Shown: piece by piece, positions 57,597-64,000 of the stretch
Position numbering within the stretch: position 1 is the stretch's first letter
Layout of the letters: each line of letters starts with the position of its first letter
Assembly (NCBI RefSeq): GCF_029407905.1
Contig: NC_073637.1
Location: 47,368,501-47,432,500, forward strand
DNA from: Bubalus kerabau
Taxonomy: Eukaryota > Chordata > Mammalia > Artiodactyla > Bovidae
Length of the DNA: 64,000 nt
Direction of reading: 5' to 3'
The notes under the pieces: model-generated
The model's database searches: none
Told to the model about the DNA's origin: nothing
Seen by the model: only the letters and a program-made list of their open reading frames with translations
Program-made: the position numbers and the translations under genes

Positions 57597-57750
57597 ATGT
57601 TCTTTTGATCTCAAATTCTTCAGTGTAGGTATAAGTTTGCTGATACATTTTTCTTTTTTAATCTATCTTTTTCCCTCTAGTGTTTCAGAAGTTATATGTC
57701 CTGTTTCTAACTCCCATCCTGTTGCTGTCCTTACAGTTTTATAGTATGTA

Positions 57751-58090
57751 CAGACATATCTCCTTTTATTACACTTTGCTTCATTGTGCTTCAGAGACAC
57801 TGCATGTTTTTTTAATAGACTGAAGGTCTATGGCAAACTTACATGGAGCAAGTCAGCAACATTTTGCCAACAGCATTATTTCATTATTGAAATAAGGTAT
57901 GTTCAGTGTTTTTTTTTTTAGACATAATGCCATTCCATACTTAATGAATTACAGTATATCAGTATAATATAAAGGTAACTTTCACATGCACTGAGAAACC
58001 AAAAAATTCATGTGACTTATTTTATTGTCATATTCACTTTATTGTGGCGTCCTGGAACTGAATCTCGAGGCAGTATCTCTGAAGTACATA
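57751..58090 (+). mobile_element. Tigger1-type nonautonomous DNA transposon
   Basis: Starts cagacatatctccttttatt, passes tgaaggtctatggcaaact and gccaacagcattatttcatt, then joins aaggtatgttcagtg, gacataatgccattccatac, ctgagaaaccaaaaaattca, cactttattgtggcgtcctg and ends ctgaagtacata. Its ends are imperfect inverted repeats and a TA precedes the left end. The transposase region of Tigger1 is missing, as in MER28-like deleted derivatives. Confidence 0.7.
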
Positions 58091-58384
58091 GAGAGTATAT
58101 GAAATCTATTACTACTTAGAGCTAGTCTGTGTATATACCTTATGTTTAAGAAAAGAAAAATTTTGCTTACATTTTATCCCTTGTCACATGCTACTAGCAC
58201 ACTGATACAATCTGAGAATTTTCAAGATTATGATTTTACTCATTGTTCCAAGATTTTCTTTGCCTTTAGTGTTCTGCAGCTTTAATATACTATGCCCATG
58301 TATGAAGGTGTTTTTGGTGTTTATCCTGCTTGGTATTCTAAGATTCCTGGATCTGTGGTTTGATATCTGTCACTAATTTTAAAA

Positions 58385-59265
58385 TTGTTGCTGCAGCCAT
58401 GAAAATTTAAAATGGTGACTGCAGCCATAAAATTAAAATATGCTTGTTCCTTAGAAGAAAAGTTATGACCAACCTCACTTCAGTTCAGTTCAGTCACTCA
58501 GTCGTGTCCGACTCTTTGCAAACCCAGGAATCGCAGCACACCAGGCCTCCCTGTCCATCACAAACTCCGGGAGTTCACTCAGACTCATGTCCATCGAGTT
58601 GGTGATGCCATCCAGCCATCTCATCCTCTGTCGTCCCCTTCTCCTCCTGCCCCCAATCCCTCCCAGCATCAGAGTCTTTTCCAATGAGTCAACTCTTCAC
58701 ATGAGGTGGCCAAAGTACTGGAGTTTCAGCCTTAGCATCATTCCTTCCAAAGAAATCCTAACCAACCTAGATGGCATATTAAAAAGCAGAGACATTATTT
58801 TGCCAACAAAAATCTGTATAGTCAAAGCTATGGTTTTTCCAGTAGTCATGTATGGATGTGAGAGCTGGAACATAAAAAAGGCTGAGCACCAAAGAATTGA
58901 TGCTTTTGAGCTGTGGAGTTGGAAAAGACTCTTGAGAGTCCCTTGGACTGCAAGGAGATCCAACCAGTCAATCCTAAAGGAAATCAATCCTGAATATTTA
59001 TTGGAAGGACTGATGTTGAAGCTGAAAGTCCAATACTTTGGCCACCTGATTCAAAGAACTAACTCATTGGAAAAGACCCCGATGCTGGGAAAGATTGAAA
59101 GCAGGAGGAGGAGGGGACGACAGAGGATGAGATGGTTGGATGGCATCACCAACTCACTGGACATGAGTTTGAGCAAGCTCCAGGAGCTGGTGATGGACAG
59201 GGAAGCCTGGTGTGCCACAGTCCATGGGGTCACAGAGTCAGACATGACTGAGTGACTGAACAACA
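58385..59265 (+). mobile_element. BovB LINE inside L1M, with 13-bp duplication
   Basis: Sense BovB 3' part interrupted by a second BovB. A perfect 13-bp direct repeat (actaattttaaaa) at 58372-58384 and 59266-59278 marks the insertion. The 5' end shows a small duplication (ctgcagccatgaaaattt then ctgcagccataaaatta). After the nested insert the protein resumes as CESWNIKKAEHQRIDAFELW, RRSNQSILKEINPEY and MDREAWCATVHGV. The tail is of the AACAACA type. Confidence 0.88.
58476..58760 (-). mobile_element. BovB tail nested in BovB
   Basis: Antisense BovB 3' end of 285 bases (cttcagttcagttcagtcac to tttccttccaaagaaatcc) with an 8-bp direct repeat (accaacct) at 58468-58475 and 58761-58768 that belongs to the host BovB. 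It is younger than its host. Confidence 0.9.
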
Positions 59266-60381
59266 ACTAATTTTAAAAAACTGTTGAGCATCATTTCTTC
59301 AAGTATCTCTTCTTCTCCATTCTCTTTTTCTTCTGCTTTTGATATTCCAGTTATGGGTATGTTGCATCTTTTGATATTGTTTGATGCATTCTGTTTTATG
59401 TATACTGCTCTGTTTTGTTCATTATTTTTTTCTCTTTGTATTTCAGTTTGGGAAATTTGAACTATTTTCAACTTCACTGATCCTTTCCTCAGCCATGTCC
59501 AGTCTACTAATCAACCTATCAAACACAGTCTTCACTTTTGTTACTTTGTTTTTTATTTGTAGCATTTTCATTTGATTCTTTCTTAGGCAAGTCATCTCTG
59601 TGCTTATATTATCTACCTGTTCCTTCACGCTGTCTACTTTTTTCCATTAGAACCTTTAATGTAGTTATTTAAAATTCTCTAATAGTCTGTCATATCTGAC
59701 TCTGGAGTCTGCCATGTGACCCTGGTTCTTTAATGGGTCCAAGAAAACTGGCTGATTTTTAGTTGTTCAGCTTTTTCTTGTTATAAGGCCATAAATGTTG
59801 ACTTCTAAGCTCTACCTCTTAGAGCTGAAATCAGAGCACTATTATGCTGAAGAAAATGTTTTACTGGTTTTGTTGCTTATAAATGTTTCTGATGAAATGC
59901 AGCTTGAAGTTTTTTTTAAAGTTTGTTGAAATATAACTTTAATAAACATTTCAGACAGAGTTTGCAGTGATAAATATTCCAAGTCTAGGCATGTCTTCCT
60001 CTGTCATTATTTTGCCATTTATGTGAATGATAATTGGTCTGGGCATTAAATTCAAGGCTCATAATCTTTTTTCTCAGCATACTGAAGATACTGCTTAAAT
60101 GTTTTCTTGAGCCAGTTTTTAAAATGAGGATTCTATATCAATCTTTCTTGTTCCTTTGTAAGTCCCCTGTTTTTCTCTCTGGAAGCTTTTGGGATTTTCT
60201 GTTTATACATACATGGAGTTCTAAAGTTCCACTTAGAATATATATGTGTTGGTCTTCTTTTTTCCACTCTCCAGAAGCAGTTCCACAAGCAGTCCATTGT
60301 TATCTAATATAAGTCCATGTGCCTGACGCACAGTGAGGCCAAAAACAATACCAAAACATCAGAGTTTGGAGCAGAGAAAGG

Positions 60382-60387
60382 TTTATT
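60382..60387 (-). terminator. LTR polyadenylation signal
   Basis: AATAAA on the minus strand (within gcaataaacc), downstream of the LTR TATA box. Confidence 0.55.
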
Positions 60388-60460
60388 GCAGGGCCATGCA
60401 AGGAGACTGGTGGCTCAAGCCTTAAAAACCCCAAACTCTTCCCGAAAACTTTCAGCAAAG

Positions 60461-60470
60461 CACTTTTATA
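60461..60470 (-). promoter_or_regulatory. LTR TATA box
   Basis: tataaaagtg on the minus strand inside the solo LTR. It would direct minus-strand transcription if the LTR is active. Confidence 0.55.
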
Positions 60471-60699
60471 GGGAAGATGGCGGTGCAGGGGGTGGGGATC
60501 AGGGGTTAGTTGTTGCAAACATCTTGGTGTCAGATCCTTTGTTCTTGCACTCAAGTCACAAGGTTTGGGAAACCACCAAAACTAATGTTATTATCTGTTC
60601 TGACAAGAAAGGACAAAGGTCCCAAGGCTGAATTTTGTCCTCCAAGGTTCAGGCCTACAGCACATGGGACTTAACCATTGTTTGGTAGTCCATATGTTC

Positions 60700-60805
60700 A
60701 GATGCCGCTCTTCAACTGCAGGGGGCGCAGGTTTGATCCCTGGCTGGGTAACTAAGATCCCAGACACCACGCTGCATGGCCGGAAAGATAAAGAAAAGGC
60801 AAGCC
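60700..60805 (+). mobile_element. CHR-type SINE
   Basis: Sense copy without the start of the head: actgcagggggcgcaggttt (B box ggtttgatccctgg), gggtaactaagatcccagac, cgctgcatggccggaaag and an A-rich tail. Confidence 0.8.
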
Positions 60806-60814
60806 AGGCTGAGA

Positions 60815-61800
60815 GAAAAAATATTGACAATACATATAGCTGAAAAAAGATTGGTATCTAGAATATATAAAGCATACTTACAACTCAAATACAAGCTGCA
60901 AATTAATTTTTTTAATGACCAAAAGATTTAGCCAGACACATCATTAAAATATATATATTTGAACGGTTAATAGGCACATGAAAAAAGGTTTAAAATGATT
61001 CATGATTAGATTTTGATTATGCAAATCAAAACTCCTACTGAAATGAGATACCTAGCAACCACGAGAATAGCTCAAATTAAAAATACTGATGCCACCAAGT
61101 GGTGGCAAGAATTTGAAGCAACTAGAACTCTCGCATAGTTCTGGTGGAAATGTGAAATCATATGGTCACTTTGAATGACAGTGTAGCGGTGTCCTACAAA
61201 GTTAGACATACACATTATATGAGCCAACAATTGTACTTCTAGGTATTTACCTAAGAGAAATGAAAACATCTGACCACACTATGACTTCTACCTGAATTTT
61301 CACAGCAGTATTTTTTTAGTAAAGATTAAAAAACCTAGAAACAACCCAAATATCCAATAGATAGTGAGCAGATGAATATTGTGGTACATCCATACTATGA
61401 AATACAACTCAATCATAAACAGGAAGAAAATACTGATAAACAAAACAACAATGATGAAAATTAAACCATTATGCTGAAGGAAAGAAGCCGGACATGAAAG
61501 CGTATCTACTTTATAAGTTCTTATATATGAAGGTTTGTGTAAATCACATCTAATCTTTACAGATAAGACAGAAAACAGATAAATGGTTGCCTGGGACCAG
61601 AATGGGGAGAATGACTGAAATGAAGCACAAGGAAACTTACTTGGGTGATACATTAATATATGTTCTGTATCTGTATGTGTATGTTCTATATCTTGATGCT
61701 TACATTATTATAGGTATTTATCAAAACTCATTCAACTATACACTAAAGTATATATAATTTGGTAGGTAGATTATACCTTAAAAAAGCTGATTCAAATAAA
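60815..61800 (+). mobile_element. L1M 3' end (ORF2 end plus UTR)
   Basis: Sense L1M: attggtatctagaatatata, tatgcaaatcaaaactccta, tgagatacctagcaaccac, gttctggtggaaatgtgaaa, aacaacccaaatatccaata, gtggtacatccatactatga and a atggttgcctgggaccagaa UTR start, ending with attatacctt. This word order is the ORF2 end of an old L1. Frames are broken. Confidence 0.75.
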
Positions 61801-63537
61801 AACAATCCTTGAGAGCAAAAATAAAAATGCAAATAGTTATCTTGTAAAAGATGGAAATTTTTAGGAAAAATAAAATGCTTTTATCCAGTATTTGACAGAC
61901 ATCCACTTTTTAGATATGTATTAAACTGGTTCTGTGGACTCCTCAGATGATAAGAATGATCTTGGAAGAAGATAAATAAAATGTCCTGAAAACTGGAAGT
62001 TTTTAAGTTTGATATTTGAGAACTTCCCAAATTTTCTGAATTGATAAGATGCTGAAGTCCTCTAATGTTTAGAAAGTGTTGATATCATCTTGATTTATTA
62101 CAATTAATCTTATTTTAATTCCTTTGATAAAATTGATGTTTGTGATGTCCATTGAAATATCTGAATTATGAAAGTAAAAATTAAAATTATGTTCAAATAT
62201 ACATTATTAAAATAAGGAGAAAAGCAACAAACTGGGTTCTATCCTTGGCTCTATGTTACCTAGATATATGAACTTGCAATGAGTCACCTCTATGCCACTC
62301 TAATTTGTAGTGTGTAAAATCCAAGTGTGGCTTACATTTTTGGGGTCTTTCCACTAATTAAACCCCTCTATTAACTGCCCTAACTCAAGACTACAATTTT
62401 ATGTTTGGCTCTAGAAGGATTTGTGTAACCATAAGAGGGCAGCATTCCATTTAAACAAATTCTTACACAATTTCCTGTAAGTGTTCAGTACACTACAATT
62501 ACAGGCATTGAGATTGGCATAACATTCGCTAGTATTAACCCCCTTAGGATTATGTTAAGAAGAGTGATTTGTCGGTTTTAAGTATGAATACACAAATTTA
62601 TCACAACTAGGGGCACGAGGAGTCATTTCTGGCTCTCAGGCTTGCATTTATTTAACTTGAGGAGATTATGTTTCTGTCTCATCAGTACTATAACTTATTA
62701 AAACACACTTGTCAACCCAACTAAGGGATGACATTCTAGCGCTAGTATGTAGATTTAGAAAGAGATATTTTCTATGGATTCTGTGTAAACTGCTATGTTC
62801 AGGGTTGCAACTATTTCAAAATCAGCATGCCTGTCCCACATCAAAATCACATTTCAGGAGTAAGAGGTAAAGTGAGAAAATAAAAGAGGATAAGGAATCA
62901 TTTATGGATGAGAATTTACTTGGATCTTATTCAGTGCTCAACACAATTTTAAAGTGGAAGATTTAGAAACTACTGTTAAGGCACTTAGACCATTTAAAGA
63001 AATCGAATACGTATTCCTTAAACAATAAAAGATAATTGACAAAAAATAGATTCCATCACAGGGAAAGGGATTCTAATTTTCTGTATCAATGTTCCAAATG
63101 TTAGCAACTTTATCTACTTTATAAGCCCATCAGTTGATAGGAACAGAAGGCCATGGAGGCTTGCACAGCTCAAGATTACAGTAACAACTTCATGGTTTGT
63201 GAACTAAACACCCTATCTCCTGGTCACTCATCTCAACCTGGGAATGTACCTTTTCTCTCTTCTTGACCTTCAGTTCATCCTTCCTCTGCACAGTGTTGAA
63301 TATCTTTTCACCATCTTAGAAAGCCACCATCATCTTTCATAGTTAGAGGAAAGGAATGTTCAATAGTTTGGAAAGGAAAGGTCCAAGTACAGGAAACTCA
63401 AGGAACATTTACCATTTCTAGGCTATGTCTATGCCTACAGGACAAACTGTCATCCTTTTGGCTTACTAGGGATGTCTGAAGAATCAAATCAAAGAAGATT
63501 TGATTTGCTTAAAATCACTCTTTTCATTACACTCATT
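61801..63537. other. Unique sequence, no gene seen
   Basis: About 1.7 kb of AT-rich DNA with no named repeat and no convincing exon. Confidence 0.4.
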
Positions 63538-63548
63538 AGTGTATATGG

Positions 63549-63667
63549 AGACGGAAATGGCAACCCATTCCAGTATTCTTGCCCGGAGTATTCTATGGAC
63601 AGAAGAACCTGGTGGGCTACAGTCCATGAGGTCACAGAGTTGAACATGATTGAGTGACTAAAACATA
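63549..63667 (+). mobile_element. Bov-A monomer with perfect duplication
   Basis: Body unit agacggaaatggcaacccat to catgattgagtgactaaaac. A perfect 11-bp direct repeat (agtgtatatgg) lies at 63538-63548 and 63668-63678. Confidence 0.92.
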
Positions 63668-63678
63668 AGTGTATATGG

Positions 63679-64000
63679 CTTCTCACAATAACGGAGTGAA
63701 TATTAGCAAATAACCAGTATGGCAAATCATACAAGAATCATCTTTTCTTTGAAAAGAACATTTATGCCTGAAATAGAGCCTTGCTTGGGCAAAATTATTA
63801 ATGGATAACACAACAGAACTTACAAGTTGAGGGAATTTAGAAATGCTCTATAAGTTCACACCTTGCTACAAGACAAGAGGGAAGCCATGCCTAAAAATGA
63901 AAAAAAAAAAAAAAAAAAGGTCATTTGATTATAAATGTTACTCTAATTTTACTATTTCATTTTAATATTTAAAATGTATTCCAATATAGTGTTAGCATGT
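63679..64000. other. Unique sequence with A run
   Basis: A run of about 18-19 A at about 63900-63918. The 100 bases before it match no repeat I know, and no flanking duplication is evident, so a retrocopy cannot be claimed. Confidence 0.4.

Larger units (their letters stand above)
58100..60310 (-). mobile_element. Old L1M internal region, antisense
   Basis: Antisense L1M sequence: tatcctgcttggtattctaa, ctggatctgtggtttgatat, tttcttcaagtatctcttct, tttgatattgtttgatgca, ctgttttgttcattattttt, tttcctcagccatgtccagt, catttgattctttcttag. On the minus strand, frames 59238-59477 and 59443-59628 resemble coiled-coil-like L1 N-terminal sequence (MKEQVDNISTEM). The part at 60040-60300 also looks like L1M but lies out of the order I would expect, so a second copy or a rearrangement is possible. 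Broken by a BovB at 58385-59265. Confidence 0.6.
60320..60662 (-). mobile_element. Solo LTR of a class I-like ERV
   Basis: A 343-bp element read on the minus strand as a retroviral LTR: plus-strand ends are tgcctgacgcac and cctacagca, giving TG...CA ends, and CATG is present on both sides (60316-60319 and 60663-60666), a 4-bp duplication. On the minus strand a TATAAAAG box (60470-60463) precedes a polyadenylation signal AATAAA (60387-60382) by about 75 bases, as expected for U3-R. No internal viral genes remain, so it most likely formed by LTR-LTR recombination. The assignment to class I is an inference from the 4-bp duplication. Confidence 0.72.

Noticed and set aside
63800..63918. Processed pseudogene ending in the A run
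   Set aside because: No target duplication found and the upstream sequence matches no gene I recognise.

Overview
The window looks like intergenic or deep intronic DNA from a bovid ruminant (cattle, sheep, goat or a close relative). The clade call rests on repeat content: dozens of Bov-tA, Bov-A and Bov-A2 SINEs, tRNA-Glu-derived CHR SINEs, many RTE-type BovB LINE copies, and the ruminant/artiodactyl L1 3' end, together with older mammalian MIR, L2, L1M, MLT1 and Tigger remnants. I cannot tell which bovid it is. I see no host protein-coding gene, rRNA, functional tRNA, CRISPR array, operon or bacterial feature. Every open frame longer than about 100 codons is either inside a retroelement or a chance frame.

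Layout. 1-12 kb: unique AT-rich DNA with L1 ends, Bov-tA SINEs, MIR/L2 remnants and a BovB tail. 12.98-14.25 kb: a minus-strand BovB. 14-26 kb: unique DNA with SINEs, an old L2-like repeat and a small CpG-richer patch near 22.9-23.3 kb. 26.07-28.65 kb: the longest BovB copy, running from the endonuclease region to the 3' tail but broken by several lesions. 28.7-33.1 kb: the most repeat-poor stretch, with only MIRs and simple repeats. 33.1-44.6 kb: an MLT1 LTR followed by four BovB copies (33.5 kb plus; 38.0, 41.2 and 43.8 kb minus). The first two are closely similar, inverted and share the same coding lesion. 44.9-46.9 kb: an ancient L2 coding-region remnant split by three younger SINEs. 47-57 kb: mostly unique DNA, an L1 with a perfect 18-bp target duplication, a composite poly(A) insertion at 49.7-50.35 kb carrying a BovB 3' end, and an MLT1 LTR split by two Bov-A insertions. 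57.7-61.8 kb: a repeat nest with a Tigger1-type DNA transposon, an antisense L1M containing a BovB that itself contains a second BovB, a solo LTR with TG...CA ends and CATG duplications, a CHR SINE and the 3' end of another L1M. 62-64 kb: unique DNA with one Bov-A.

Nothing here works as a pathway. What the sequence records is an order of insertions: BovB proteins are the presumed source of mobilisation for Bov-A/Bov-tA SINEs, which share the BovB 3' end; L1 presumably supplied the poly(A)-tailed insertions. Target-site duplications were read by eye and give precise boundaries for more than a dozen insertions. Family names come from recognition of consensus-like sequence, not from a database search, so subfamily calls are tentative. 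I did not find a previously undescribed biological system. The best leads are the nested and composite retroelement structures and the paired BovB copies with a shared lesion.
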